A stretch of 64,000 nt of DNA from Variovorax sp. N23 (lineage in GTDB: Bacteria; Pseudomonadota; Gammaproteobacteria; Burkholderiales; Burkholderiaceae_C), in assembly GCF_025486315.1 (NCBI RefSeq), contig NZ_JAOOPY010000019.1, positions 31,021-95,020 of the forward strand, read 5' to 3'. Every line of letters starts with the position of its first letter. Position 1 is the first letter of the stretch. Positions 18,706-27,878 of this stretch are shown piece after piece. A program made the position numbers and the translations under genes. The notes beneath the pieces are model-generated. The model did not search any database and was not told the origin of the DNA. It saw nothing but the letters and a program-made list of their open reading frames with translations.

Positions 18706-19640
18706 CGAGCGCCGCCTTGGACACGTCCTTCACCCACACCACCGTCCTTCGCGAGGAGGCGGTCGATGCGCTGCTCGCCGGCCGGCCGCAGCCGCTCGCC
18801 GGCACCTACGTCGATGCGACCTTCGGGCGCGGTGGCCACAGCCGGCTGTTGCTGGAAAGGCTGGCGCCGGAGGCCCGGCTCATCGCGTTCGACAAGGACG
18901 CGGAAGCGGTGGCCGAAGCAGCGCGCATCACCGATGCGCGTTTTTCCATCCGGCACCAGGGCTTCAAGGATCTGGGGGAGTTGCCGCCGGGCAGCGTGAC
19001 GGGGCTCCTGATGGACCTGGGCATCAGCTCCCCGCAGATCGACAACCCCGCACGGGGTTTTTCTTTTCGTTTCGACGGCCCGCTCGACATGCGCATGGAC
19101 ACCACGCGCGGCGAGAGCGTGGCCGACTGGCTGGCAACGGCCGAAACCCAGCAGATTGCAGAGGTGATCCGTGACTATGGCGAAGAACGGTTTGCTGTTC
19201 AGATTGCAAAGGCGATTGATGCTCGCCGACAAGAACGGGGCCCAATTTCAACCACCACCGAGCTGGCCGAGCTCGTGGCTGGCGCGGTCAAAACCCGCGA
19301 GCAGGGCCAGAACCCTGCAACGCGCACATTTCAGGCTCTTCGGATTTTCATCAACGCCGAGCTTGAAGAGCTGCAACAGGCGCTAGACGCGAGCCTGGCG
19401 GTGCTGCAGCCGGGCGGCCGGCTGGCGGTGATCGCCTTCCATTCGCTGGAAGACCGGATCGTCAAGCAGTTCATCGCGACGCACTCGAAGGAGGTCTACG
19501 ACCGCCGTGCGCCCTTCGCCGCGCCGAAGGTGATGAAGCTGCGCGCCCTGGGCCGCATCCGCCCGTCGGACGCCGAGGTGGCCGCCAACCCGCGCGCCCG
19601 CAGCGCCATCCTGCGTGTGGCCGAGAGGACCGACGCATGA
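18702..19640 (+). CDS. rsmH: 16S rRNA (cytosine-1402-N4)-methyltransferase
   Basis: RsmH methylates C1402 in the ribosomal P site. The SAM-binding start (YVDATFGRGGHSRLLL), the DLGISSPQID motif and the C-terminal AFHSLEDRIVKQF block identify it. A TTG start at 18702 overlaps the mraZ stop (TTGA) with an AGGAC site upstream; no ATG or GTG lies near the conserved N-terminus. The product is 312 residues, normal for the family. Its level is tied to mraZ by coupling. Confidence 0.95.
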   Translation: MTSAALDTSFTHTTVLREEAVDALLAGRPQPLAGTYVDATFGRGGHSRLLLERLAPEARLIAFDKDAEAVAEAARITDARFSIRHQGFKDLGELPPGSVTGLLMDLGISSPQIDNPARGFSFRFDGPLDMRMDTTRGESVADWLATAETQQIAEVIRDYGEERFAVQIAKAIDARRQERGPISTTTELAELVAGAVKTREQGQNPATRTFQALRIFINAELEELQQALDASLAVLQPGGRLAVIAFHSLEDRIVKQFIATHSKEVYDRRAPFAAPKVMKLRALGRIRPSDAEVAANPRARSAILRVAERTDA

Positions 19641-19984
19641 CGCGCCTGAACGTCCTGCTGCTGATCGCCGTGATGGCCACGGCGATGTTCCTGGTGCACA
19701 CGCAGTACCGCTCGCGCCTGCTCTACACCGAACTCGATCGCGCCAACACCGAGGCGCGCCGCCTCGAAGTCGACGGCGACCGCCTGCAGGTCGAGAAGCG
19801 CGCGCAGGCCACGCCGCTGCGCGTCGAGAAGCTGGCCAAGGAGCAGCTCAAGATGCGCACCACCACGCCGGCCATCACGCAGTACGTGCGGCCCGACGGC
19901 ACGGTGATCCCGCCGATTCCGGCGCCGGCGGCGTCTGCACCGGCGAAACCAGGCACATCGGGCACAGCGCGGAGGACCGGTTGA
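19637..19984 (+). CDS. ftsL: cell division protein FtsL
   Basis: A 115-residue bitopic protein: an N-terminal membrane helix (LNVLLLIAVMATAMFLVHT) followed by a periplasmic coiled coil (about 28-75) and a Pro/Ala-rich tail. FtsL joins FtsB and FtsQ to activate FtsWI at the septum. ATGA overlap with rsmH. Identification rests on topology and its position between rsmH and ftsI, because FtsL sequence is weakly conserved. Confidence 0.88.
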   Translation: MTRLNVLLLIAVMATAMFLVHTQYRSRLLYTELDRANTEARRLEVDGDRLQVEKRAQATPLRVEKLAKEQLKMRTTTPAITQYVRPDGTVIPPIPAPAASAPAKPGTSGTARRTG

Positions 19985-21738
19985 TGGTCCGCCGCAGCCG
20001 CAGCGTGCAGTACACGACCAGCCCCTTGCTCGCGAGCAAGACGCCGGTCTGGCGCAGCAAGTTCATCGTCGCCGCGATCGCGCTGGGCTTCGTCGTGCTG
20101 GCCGCGCGTGCGGCCTACGTGCAGGTGATCGACAACGAGTTCTTCCAGCGCCAGGGCGAGGTGCGCTTCGCACGCACGCTGGAGCTGCCGGCCAACCGCG
20201 GCCGCATCCTCGACCGCAACGGGCTGCTGCTCGCCTCCAGCGTGGTGGCGCCCAGCATCTGGGCCATCCCGGAGGACATCGAGCGCAACGACCCGGACGT
20301 GAAGGCCAGGCTCAGGCAGGTCGCCAAGCTGCTGGGCATGGCGCAGAAGGACTTCGACAAGAAGCTCGAGGACGAGGACAAGACCTTCGTCTGGATCCAG
20401 CGCCAGGTCGATGCGCCCATCGCCAAGCAGATCGCCGACCTCAACATCAAGGGCATCTACCAGCGCAAGGAATACAAGCGGCAGTACCCCGAAGGCGAAG
20501 CGGCGGCGCACGTGGTGGGCTTCACCAACGTGGAAGACCACGGGCAGGAAGGCATCGAGCTGGCCTTCGACAAGGACCTGGCCGGCAAGGCCGGCTCGCG
20601 CCGCGTCATCAAGGACCGCCTGGGCCGCGTGGTCGAAGGCGTCGGCGAGACGGTGCCGCCGGTCGACGGCAAGGACATCCAGCTGTCGGTCGACAGCAAG
20701 GTGCAGTTCTTCGCCTACCAGAAGCTGCGCGACGCGGTGATCGCGCGCCGTGCCAAGGCCGGCAGCGTGGTGGTGCTCGACAGCACCACCGGCGAAGTGC
20801 TCGCGCTTGCGAACTACCCCAGCTACGTGCCCGACAGGCGCCAGAACCTCACCGGCGAGCAGTTGCGCAACCGCGCGCTCACCGATACCTTCGAGCCCGG
20901 CTCGACCATGAAGCCGATCACCATCGGCATGGCGCTCGAGGCTGGCCGCGTGAAGCCGTCGACGCTGATCGATACCAGCCCGGGCCGTTATCAGATTGGT
21001 GGATTCACCATCAGCGACACCCACAACTACGGCACGCTCACCGTCGAGGGCGTGATCCAGAAGTCGAGCAACGTCGGTGCGCTCAAGATCGCCCAGAAGA
21101 TGACGCCGCACGAGATGTGGGACACCTACACCGCGCTCGGCTACGGCCAGAAGCCGCAGGTGCAGTTCCCCGGCGCCGTGACCGGCCGGCTGCGCCCGTG
21201 GAAGAACTGGAAGCCGGTCGAGCAGGCCACCATGGCCTACGGCTACGGCCTGTCGGCGTCGCTGTTTCAAATGGCGCATTCGTACACAGCCTTCGCGCAC
21301 GACGGCAGCATCATCCCGGTGACGATGCTCAAGAGTTCCGACACGGCGGTCGGCGTGCGCGTGTTCTCGGCCGAGAACGCGCATGCGGTGCGCAAGATGC
21401 TGCAGATGGCCGCCGGCCCCGGCGGCACCGGCCAGCTCGCGCAGACCGTGGGCTATTCGGTGGGCGGCAAGTCCGGCACGGCGCACAAGCAGGTCGGCAA
21501 GGGCTACGCCAGCAACAAGTACCGCGCCTGGTTCACCGGCATGGCGCCGATCGAGAAGCCGCGCATCATCGTCGGCGTGATGATCGACGAGCCGAGCGAC
21601 GGCCAGTACTTCGGCGGCCTGGCCGCTGCGCCGGTGTTCAGCGAAGTCGTGCAGCAGACGCTGCGCATGATGAACGTGGCGCCCGATCTCGCGGTCAAGC
21701 CGCTGGTCATCACGCAAGGCGTGGACGAGAGCTTCTGA
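19984..21738 (+). CDS. ftsI: septal transpeptidase FtsI (PBP3)
   Basis: A 584-residue class B penicillin-binding protein with one N-terminal membrane helix (FIVAAIALGFVVLAARAAYVQ). A pedestal domain with RGRILDRNG leads to the transpeptidase domain with SxxK at Ser307 (GSTMKP), SSN at 361-363 and KSGT at 496-499. It cross-links septal peptidoglycan with FtsW. The ATG overlaps the ftsL stop by one base (TGATG). Confidence 0.96.
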   Translation: MVRRSRSVQYTTSPLLASKTPVWRSKFIVAAIALGFVVLAARAAYVQVIDNEFFQRQGEVRFARTLELPANRGRILDRNGLLLASSVVAPSIWAIPEDIERNDPDVKARLRQVAKLLGMAQKDFDKKLEDEDKTFVWIQRQVDAPIAKQIADLNIKGIYQRKEYKRQYPEGEAAAHVVGFTNVEDHGQEGIELAFDKDLAGKAGSRRVIKDRLGRVVEGVGETVPPVDGKDIQLSVDSKVQFFAYQKLRDAVIARRAKAGSVVVLDSTTGEVLALANYPSYVPDRRQNLTGEQLRNRALTDTFEPGSTMKPITIGMALEAGRVKPSTLIDTSPGRYQIGGFTISDTHNYGTLTVEGVIQKSSNVGALKIAQKMTPHEMWDTYTALGYGQKPQVQFPGAVTGRLRPWKNWKPVEQATMAYGYGLSASLFQMAHSYTAFAHDGSIIPVTMLKSSDTAVGVRVFSAENAHAVRKMLQMAAGPGGTGQLAQTVGYSVGGKSGTAHKQVGKGYASNKYRAWFTGMAPIEKPRIIVGVMIDEPSDGQYFGGLAAAPVFSEVVQQTLRMMNVAPDLAVKPLVITQGVDESF

Positions 21739-23240
21739 TGGACGACCTGAACCTCCGCACCCCCAACGAAGCCGCGCACTGGCTGCGCTCCTGCGTGGGC
21801 GGCGACCTGCATGCCGACAGCCGGCGCATCGGCGACGGCGACGGTTTCATCGCCTGGCCGGGCGCCGCGACCGACGGGCGCGCGCATGTGGCGTCCGCGC
21901 TGGCGCAGGGCGCTTCGGTCTGTCTGGTCGAGCGCGAAGGTGTCGAGGCCTTCGGCTTCGATGCGCGTCAGCCGATCGCCAGCTACGTCGGCCTGAAAGC
22001 CGCCACCGGGCCGATCGCCGCATCGTTCTACGGCCAGCCGTCGAGCCAGATCCCGCTGATCGCGGTGACCGGCACCAACGGCAAGACCTCGACCGCCTGG
22101 TGGCTGGCCGAGGCGCTGTCGAAGCGTCCGGGGCACGGCCCGTGCGCGCTGATCGGCACGCTCGGCATCGGCGTGCCGCCCGAGCTGCGCTATACCGGCC
22201 TCACCACGCCCGACCCGGTGATGCTGCAGCGCGAATTGCGCGGCTTCGTCCGGCAGGGCTTTGGCGCCTGCGCCATCGAGGCGTCGTCGATCGGCATCGC
22301 CGAGCGGCGGCTCGACGGCTGCGAGATCCGTGTCGCGGTCTTCACCAATTTCACGCAGGACCACCTCGACTACCACGGCAGCATGGACGCCTACTGGGAG
22401 GCGAAGGTCGAGCTGTTCCGCTGGCCCGGCCTCGCCGCGGCGGTGGTCAACATCGACGACCTGCACGGCGCGACGCTGGTCGCGAACCTGATCGACCGCG
22501 GCACCGGCGCACTCGACCTCTGGACCGTCTCGGCCGGCGGCGGCGCCGCGCGCCTGATGGCGCAGGACATCCGCCACGACGCCGAGGGCCTGCGCTTCGA
22601 CGTGGTCGAGCAGGGGGCCGGCGCGCAGACGCTGTCGACCCGGCTCATCGGCCAGTACAACGTGGCCAACCTGCTCGGCGTGATCGGTGCGCTGCGCGCC
22701 CTCGGGATGACGTTGGCCGATGCGGTCGATGCCTGCCGCGACCTGCAGAGCGTGCCGGGCCGCATGGAGCGTGTGGCGTTGCCAGGCCGGCCGCTGGCGG
22801 TGGTCGACTACGCCCACACGCCGGACGCGCTCGACAAGGCGCTCGCCGGCCTGCGCCCGCTCGCCGCGCAGCGCGGCGGCGCGCTGTGGTGCGTGTTCGG
22901 CTGCGGCGGCGACCGCGATGCCACCAAGCGCCCGCTCATGGCCGCCGTCGCCGAGACGCAGGCCGACCATGTGGTGATCACCAGCGACAACCCGCGCAGC
23001 GAGAAGCCAGCCGCGATCATCGGCCAGATCCTGCTGGGCCTGTCGGACCCCGATGCCGCGCAGGTCGAGCCCGACCGCGCACGCGCCATCGCCGAGACCC
23101 TGGCCCAGGCGGCACCCGCCGACGTGGTGCTGATCGCCGGCAAGGGCCACGAGGCCTGGCAGGAAGCCGACGGCGTGCGCACCGAATTTTCCGACCGCAT
23201 CCACGCGCGTGACGCGCTGCAACGCAGGAGCCCCGCATGA
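21738..23240 (+). CDS. murE: UDP-MurNAc-L-Ala-D-Glu:meso-DAP ligase
   Basis: MurE adds meso-diaminopimelate to UDP-MurNAc-dipeptide. The P-loop is TGTNGKTS, and the DAP-specific loop is SDNPRSE, which argues for meso-DAP over lysine. The C-terminal domain has GKGHEAWQ. It has 500 residues. The TGATG overlap with ftsI and the ATGA sequence at its own end show tight coupling. The substrate is supplied by DapF (7.5 kb). Confidence 0.97.
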   Translation: MDDLNLRTPNEAAHWLRSCVGGDLHADSRRIGDGDGFIAWPGAATDGRAHVASALAQGASVCLVEREGVEAFGFDARQPIASYVGLKAATGPIAASFYGQPSSQIPLIAVTGTNGKTSTAWWLAEALSKRPGHGPCALIGTLGIGVPPELRYTGLTTPDPVMLQRELRGFVRQGFGACAIEASSIGIAERRLDGCEIRVAVFTNFTQDHLDYHGSMDAYWEAKVELFRWPGLAAAVVNIDDLHGATLVANLIDRGTGALDLWTVSAGGGAARLMAQDIRHDAEGLRFDVVEQGAGAQTLSTRLIGQYNVANLLGVIGALRALGMTLADAVDACRDLQSVPGRMERVALPGRPLAVVDYAHTPDALDKALAGLRPLAAQRGGALWCVFGCGGDRDATKRPLMAAVAETQADHVVITSDNPRSEKPAAIIGQILLGLSDPDAAQVEPDRARAIAETLAQAAPADVVLIAGKGHEAWQEADGVRTEFSDRIHARDALQRRSPA

Positions 23241-23299
23241 GCGCCGCCCGGCCGCCCGAAGGCGCTCGGCACCGCAGCCCACAGGGCGGAGGTGATTCA

Positions 23300-24754
23300 A
23301 TGAGCGTGTCCGTCCCCATGATGACTCTCGGCCAGGCGCTCGCCTGGGTGCCGGGTGCGCGTCTGGTCGGCGATGCCGAAACACCGCTCCTGCGCGTGCA
23401 CACCGACACCCGCAGCCTGCAACCGGGCGATCTCTTCGTCGCGCTGCGCGGCGAGCGTTTCGATGCCAACGACTTCCTGGCGGACGCACGCGCGAAGGGC
23501 GCCGTCGCGGCCATCGCGCACGGCGGGCTCGAGGCGGCCGGCTTGCCGGGCCTCGAAGTGCCCGACACGCTGGCGGCGCTCGGTGCGCTGGCCGCGGGCT
23601 GGCGTTCGCAGTTCGACCTGCCGCTGGTGGCCGTCACCGGCAGCAACGGCAAGACGACGGTCACGCAGATGGTCGCGGCCATCCTCCACGCCGCGTGGGG
23701 CGACCGGTCGCTGGCGACCGTCGGCAACTTCAACAACGAGATCGGCCTGCCGCTGACGCTGCTGCGGCTGCGTGCGCACCACCAGCTGGCCGTGGTCGAA
23801 CTCGGCATGAACCATCCGGGCGAGATCGCGCGGCTCGCGACCATCGCGCGGCCGACCATCGCGCTGGTCAACAACGCCCAGCGCGAGCACCAGGAGTTCA
23901 TGGCGACGGTCGAGGCCGTGGCCCGTGAGAACGGCAGCGTCTTCACGGCGCTGCCCGAAACCGGCACCGCCGTGTTCCCCTTCGGCGATGCCTTCACGCC
24001 GCTGTGGAACGAGATCGCGCACGAAGGTGCGACGCGCCGTTGCCTCAGCTTCGGCGACCATCCCGACGCGGACATCGCCCTCGGGCGCGCCGAATGGCGC
24101 CGGGGCGTCTGGGCGATCGAGGTGCGCACGCCGCTCGGCCCCTTCCAGACCACGCTGGCCATCGCCGGCCATCACAACGTGATCAATGCGCTGGCGGCGA
24201 CGGCCTGCGCCCTGTCCAGCGGCGTGTCGCTGGAGAAGATCGCCGAGGGCCTGGCGGCGTTCGAGCCGGTCAAGGGCCGCTCCAAGGCGAGCGCCATCGC
24301 GCTGTCCGCGGGTCGCACGCTGACGCTGGTCGACGACACCTACAACGCGAATCCCGATTCGGTGCGCGCCGCCATCGACGTGCTCGCCGCCTTGCCCGGT
24401 CCGCGCCTACTGGTGCTGGGCGACATGGGCGAAGTCGGCAACCAGGCCGAGGGCTTTCACGCCGAGGTGGGCGAGTGGGCGCGCGACCGCGGCGTCGAGA
24501 TGCTGTTTGCGCTCGGCGACGAGACGGTGCACAGCGTGGCCGCCTTCGCCGACCAGCGGGTGCGGCGCCAGGGGCGCCACTTCACCGATGTCGATGCCCT
24601 CAACGCGGCCGTGCTGGCGCAGTTGCCCTCGCTCGCCAGTGTGCTGGTCAAGGGCTCGCGCTTCATGCGGATGGAACGGGTGGTGCAGGCCATCGCCGCG
24701 GCCACCACGACAACGAACAACCATAACGACAAGGAGGCCGGTCATGCTGCATGA
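23300..24754 (+). CDS. murF: UDP-MurNAc-tripeptide:D-Ala-D-Ala ligase
   Basis: MurF finishes the UDP-MurNAc-pentapeptide. P-loop TGSNGKTT, the Mur central domain (NFNNEIGLPLTLL, ELGMNHPGEI) and the C-terminal DDTYNANPDS motif are present. There are two possible starts. ATG 23237 overlaps the murE stop. ATG 23300 has an almost perfect GGAGGTGA Shine-Dalgarno sequence 5 nt upstream and begins at the family's usual N-terminus, so it is chosen (484 residues). The C-terminus ends in an unusual Thr/Asn run. Confidence 0.95.
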   Translation: MSVSVPMMTLGQALAWVPGARLVGDAETPLLRVHTDTRSLQPGDLFVALRGERFDANDFLADARAKGAVAAIAHGGLEAAGLPGLEVPDTLAALGALAAGWRSQFDLPLVAVTGSNGKTTVTQMVAAILHAAWGDRSLATVGNFNNEIGLPLTLLRLRAHHQLAVVELGMNHPGEIARLATIARPTIALVNNAQREHQEFMATVEAVARENGSVFTALPETGTAVFPFGDAFTPLWNEIAHEGATRRCLSFGDHPDADIALGRAEWRRGVWAIEVRTPLGPFQTTLAIAGHHNVINALAATACALSSGVSLEKIAEGLAAFEPVKGRSKASAIALSAGRTLTLVDDTYNANPDSVRAAIDVLAALPGPRLLVLGDMGEVGNQAEGFHAEVGEWARDRGVEMLFALGDETVHSVAAFADQRVRRQGRHFTDVDALNAAVLAQLPSLASVLVKGSRFMRMERVVQAIAAATTTTNNHNDKEAGHAA

Positions 24755-24769
24755 ACCGCGTACAGCCGC

Positions 24770-25948
24770 ATGCTGATGAGCCTGGCGCAATGGCTGCAGA
24801 CGCTCTCGCCCGAGTTCGGGTTCCTGCGCGTCTTCCAGTACCTCACCTTCCGCGCGCTGATGGCCGCGACCACGGCGCTGCTGATCGGCCTGGCGGTCGG
24901 CCCGTACGCCATCCGCCGGCTGACCGCGCTCAAGATCGGCCAGCCGGTGCGCGGCTACGGCATGGAGTCGCACCTGACCAAGAGCGGCACGCCCACCATG
25001 GGTGGTGTGCTCGTGCTGTTCTCCATCGCTTTCGCCACCGTGCTGTGGTTCGACCTGAGCAACCGCTTCGTGTGGATCGTGCTGTGGGTGACGCTGGGCT
25101 TCGGCGCCATCGGCTGGGTCGACGACTGGCGCAAGGTGGTGCGCAAGGACCCGGAAGGCATGCGCTCGCGCGAGAAGTACTTCTGGCAGTCGGTGGTCGG
25201 CCTGCTGGCGGGCTTCTACCTGCTGTTCAGCATTTCCGAGAGCTCCAACTGGCGCGTGCTCGAACTGTTCTACGCCTGGGTGCGTTCGGGCTTCGCGCTC
25301 GACTTCCCGCCCAAGATCAACCTGCTGGTGCCCTTCTTCAAGGAGATCAGCTACCCGCTCGGCGGCATCGGCTTCGTCATCCTGACCTACCTGGTGATCG
25401 TGGGGTCGAGCAATGCGGTGAACCTCACCGACGGACTCGACGGCCTGGCGATCATGCCGGTGGTGATGGTCGGCTCGGCGCTGGGCGTGTTCGCCTACGT
25501 CACCGGCAGCTCGGTGTACTCGAAGTACCTGCTGTTCCCGCACATCCCCGGCTCGGGCGAACTGCTGGTGTTCTGCTCGGCCATGGCCGGCGCCGGTCTG
25601 GCCTTCCTGTGGTTCAACACGCACCCGGCGCAGGTCTTCATGGGCGACGTCGGTGCGCTGGCGCTGGGCGGCGCGCTCGGCACCATCGCGGTCATCGTGC
25701 GCCAGGAGATCGTGTTCTTCGTGATGGGCGGCATCTTCGTGGTCGAGGCGATTTCGGTGATGGCGCAGGTGATGTACTTCAAGTACACCAAGAAGCGTTT
25801 CGGCGAAGGGCGGCGCATCCTCAAGATGGCGCCGCTGCACCACCACTTCGAGAAGAGCGGCTGGCGCGAGACGCAGGTCGTCGTGCGCTTCTGGATCATC
25901 ACGATGCTGCTGTGCCTCGTGGGCCTGTCGACCCTCAAGTTGCGTTGA
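24770..25948 (+). CDS. mraY: phospho-MurNAc-pentapeptide transferase
   Basis: MraY transfers phospho-MurNAc-pentapeptide to undecaprenyl phosphate, making lipid I at the inner membrane. Ten hydrophobic segments are visible. Catalytic and binding motifs are present: the DDWRK stretch, NLTDGLDGLA, GDVGALALGG and PLHHHFEKSGW. At 392 residues it is slightly longer than E. coli MraY (360), with an insert near 150-185. It follows murF by 15 bp. Confidence 0.97.
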   Translation: MLMSLAQWLQTLSPEFGFLRVFQYLTFRALMAATTALLIGLAVGPYAIRRLTALKIGQPVRGYGMESHLTKSGTPTMGGVLVLFSIAFATVLWFDLSNRFVWIVLWVTLGFGAIGWVDDWRKVVRKDPEGMRSREKYFWQSVVGLLAGFYLLFSISESSNWRVLELFYAWVRSGFALDFPPKINLLVPFFKEISYPLGGIGFVILTYLVIVGSSNAVNLTDGLDGLAIMPVVMVGSALGVFAYVTGSSVYSKYLLFPHIPGSGELLVFCSAMAGAGLAFLWFNTHPAQVFMGDVGALALGGALGTIAVIVRQEIVFFVMGGIFVVEAISVMAQVMYFKYTKKRFGEGRRILKMAPLHHHFEKSGWRETQVVVRFWIITMLLCLVGLSTLKLR

Positions 25949-25952
25949 GCCG

Positions 25953-27878
25953 ATGAAGCATCTGCACGACCTCCCCGTTCTCGTCCTCGGCCTCGGTGCG
26001 TCCGGCCTGGCGATGGCGCGTTGGTGCGCGCGGCACGGTGCAGAGGTGACGGTGGCCGATACGCGCGACACGCCGCCCGCCCTGGCGACGCTGCAGGCCG
26101 AGTGGCCTAGCGTGCGCTTCGTCGGTGGGCCGCTGACCGCTGCCCTCGTCGAGGGCACGCCGATCCGCGCCGTGTACCGCTCGCCCGGCCTGACGCCGGC
26201 GACGATCGCGCCGGTGGTCGACGCGGCACGCGTCATCGGCCTGCCGGTGGGCGGCGAGCTCGACCTGTTCGCGCAGGCCTTGCGCGACCTGCGCACGGTG
26301 GACGTGCCGGCCGAAGCGTTGGTCGATCCGATCGAAGAAGCCGAAGCGGCGCCGGTTGTCGAGGACATCGCTCCCGAGGTCGCGCCTGCACCCGAAGCGC
26401 CGACGCAGGCCGAGATCGCGATGGCCGAGCAGCCGCCCGTGGAGGTCGCCGAGGCGCCCACCGCACCGGACGCCGAAGTGCCGGAAGCACCGGAAGCCGA
26501 GACGCCGCCGACGGTCGAGTCGACCCCGGACGCCGATGCGCCGCCCCCGGTCGTGGCCAAGCCTTCCGTCCACACCGCCGCCCGCGAGGCCGCCGAATTC
26601 GTCGCGCGTATCGCCGAGCTTTCCGTGGCCGCGCCTGCGGCGACGCCCGAAGACGAGGCCCCGCTGCCCGTCGCCGTGCCCGAAGCGCCGGTGCCGAAGG
26701 GCTACGAACCGGCCGTGCTCGCCATCACCGGCACCAACGGCAAGACCACCGTCACCACGCTGACCGGTCTGCTGGTCGAACGCGCCGGCAAGACCGTGGC
26801 AGTGGCCGGCAACATCGGCCCGACGCTGCTCGACACGCTGGCCGCGCACCTCGATGCCGAGACGCTGCCCGACGTGTGGGTGCTGGAACTCTCCAGCTTT
26901 CAGCTCGACGGCGTGCAGGACTTCGAGCCCACCGCCGCGGCCGTGCTGAACCTCACACAGGACCACCTCGACTGGCATGGCGACATGGCGGCGTATGCCG
27001 CCGCCAAGGCGCGCATCTTCGGCAAGCAGGGCCTGATGATCCTGAACCGCGACGACGCGGGTGTGATGCAGATGCTGCCGCCACCCATCCGCGTGAAGCT
27101 GCAGCGTCCGCAGGTCCGCACGCACATCACCTTCGGCGCCGGCCTGCCGCTGCGCCCGAGCGACTTCGGCATCGAGCGTGTCAACGGCATGGCCTGGCTG
27201 GTGCGTGCGCTGGAGGCCGACGAGACGATCAAGCGCAAGCGTGGTGCCGCCGCCGAAGAGCAAGAGATTTTCCTGCAACGCCTGATGCCGGCCGACGCAT
27301 TGCGCATCCGCGGCCAGCACAACGCACTGAACGCGCTGGCGGCCCTGGCGCTGGCCAGCGCGGCCGGCTGCCCGCTCGGGCCGATGCTCTACGGCCTGCG
27401 TGAGTACCACGGCGAACCGCACCGCGTCGAATCGGTCGCGATCGTCGACCAGGTCGAGTATTTCGACGACAGCAAGGGCACCAACGTCGGCGCGACCGTC
27501 GCCGCGCTCAATGGCCTGGGCGCCGAGCGCCGCATCGTCGCCATCCTCGGCGGCGACGGCAAGGGCCAGGACTTCGAGCCGCTGGCCGCGCCGGTGCGTC
27601 AGGTGGCCCGCGCGGTGGTGCTGATCGGGCGCGACGCGCCGCTGATCGAGGCCGCGCTGGCCTCGACCGGCGTCACGCTCGTGCATGCCGCGTCGATGGA
27701 CGAGGCGGTGCAGCTCGCCGCCAAGCGCGCGCACCCGGGCGATGCGGTGCTGCTGTCGCCGGCCTGCGCCAGCTTCGACATGTTCAAGGACTACGCACAC
27801 CGCGCGCAGGTGTTCTGCAACGCCGTGCAGGCCCTGGCCGACGCGCCGTCGTCGACGGATGCGGGAGAGGGCGCATGA
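25953..27878 (+). CDS. murD: UDP-MurNAc-L-Ala:D-Glu ligase with large acidic insert
   Basis: MurD adds D-Glu to UDP-MurNAc-L-Ala. The N-terminal Rossmann-like domain (LVLGLGASGLAMARWC, 1-110), the P-loop GTNGKTT (260-266), LELSSFQL and the C-terminal FDDSKGTNVGATVAAL are intact, so the enzyme should be active. At 641 residues it is about 200 longer than E. coli MurD. Most of the excess is a Pro/Ala/Glu-rich low-complexity stretch at about 113-250, between the substrate domain and the ATPase domain. A smaller insert lies at about 390-445. Base composition of the insert matches the rest of the gene. It follows mraY by 4 bp. Confidence 0.95.
   Translation: MKHLHDLPVLVLGLGASGLAMARWCARHGAEVTVADTRDTPPALATLQAEWPSVRFVGGPLTAALVEGTPIRAVYRSPGLTPATIAPVVDAARVIGLPVGGELDLFAQALRDLRTVDVPAEALVDPIEEAEAAPVVEDIAPEVAPAPEAPTQAEIAMAEQPPVEVAEAPTAPDAEVPEAPEAETPPTVESTPDADAPPPVVAKPSVHTAAREAAEFVARIAELSVAAPAATPEDEAPLPVAVPEAPVPKGYEPAVLAITGTNGKTTVTTLTGLLVERAGKTVAVAGNIGPTLLDTLAAHLDAETLPDVWVLELSSFQLDGVQDFEPTAAAVLNLTQDHLDWHGDMAAYAAAKARIFGKQGLMILNRDDAGVMQMLPPPIRVKLQRPQVRTHITFGAGLPLRPSDFGIERVNGMAWLVRALEADETIKRKRGAAAEEQEIFLQRLMPADALRIRGQHNALNALAALALASAAGCPLGPMLYGLREYHGEPHRVESVAIVDQVEYFDDSKGTNVGATVAALNGLGAERRIVAILGGDGKGQDFEPLAAPVRQVARAVVLIGRDAPLIEAALASTGVTLVHAASMDEAVQLAAKRAHPGDAVLLSPACASFDMFKDYAHRAQVFCNAVQALADAPSSTDAGEGA

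Noticed and set aside
19723..21717. A long minus-strand frame opposite ftsL and ftsI
   Set aside because: Composition (His/Val/Asp/Gly-rich) and exact opposition to ftsI with all penicillin-binding motifs mark it as a shadow.
23237..23299. ATGA-overlapping start of murF
   Set aside because: The in-frame ATG at 23300 has a near-perfect GGAGGTGA site and matches the family N-terminus; the extra 21 residues have no such support.
26290..26700. Frameshift or gene fusion as cause of the MurD insert
   Set aside because: The frame is continuous, composition matches the neighbours, and conserved MurD sequence resumes in phase at the P-loop without a second start or a recognisable foreign domain.
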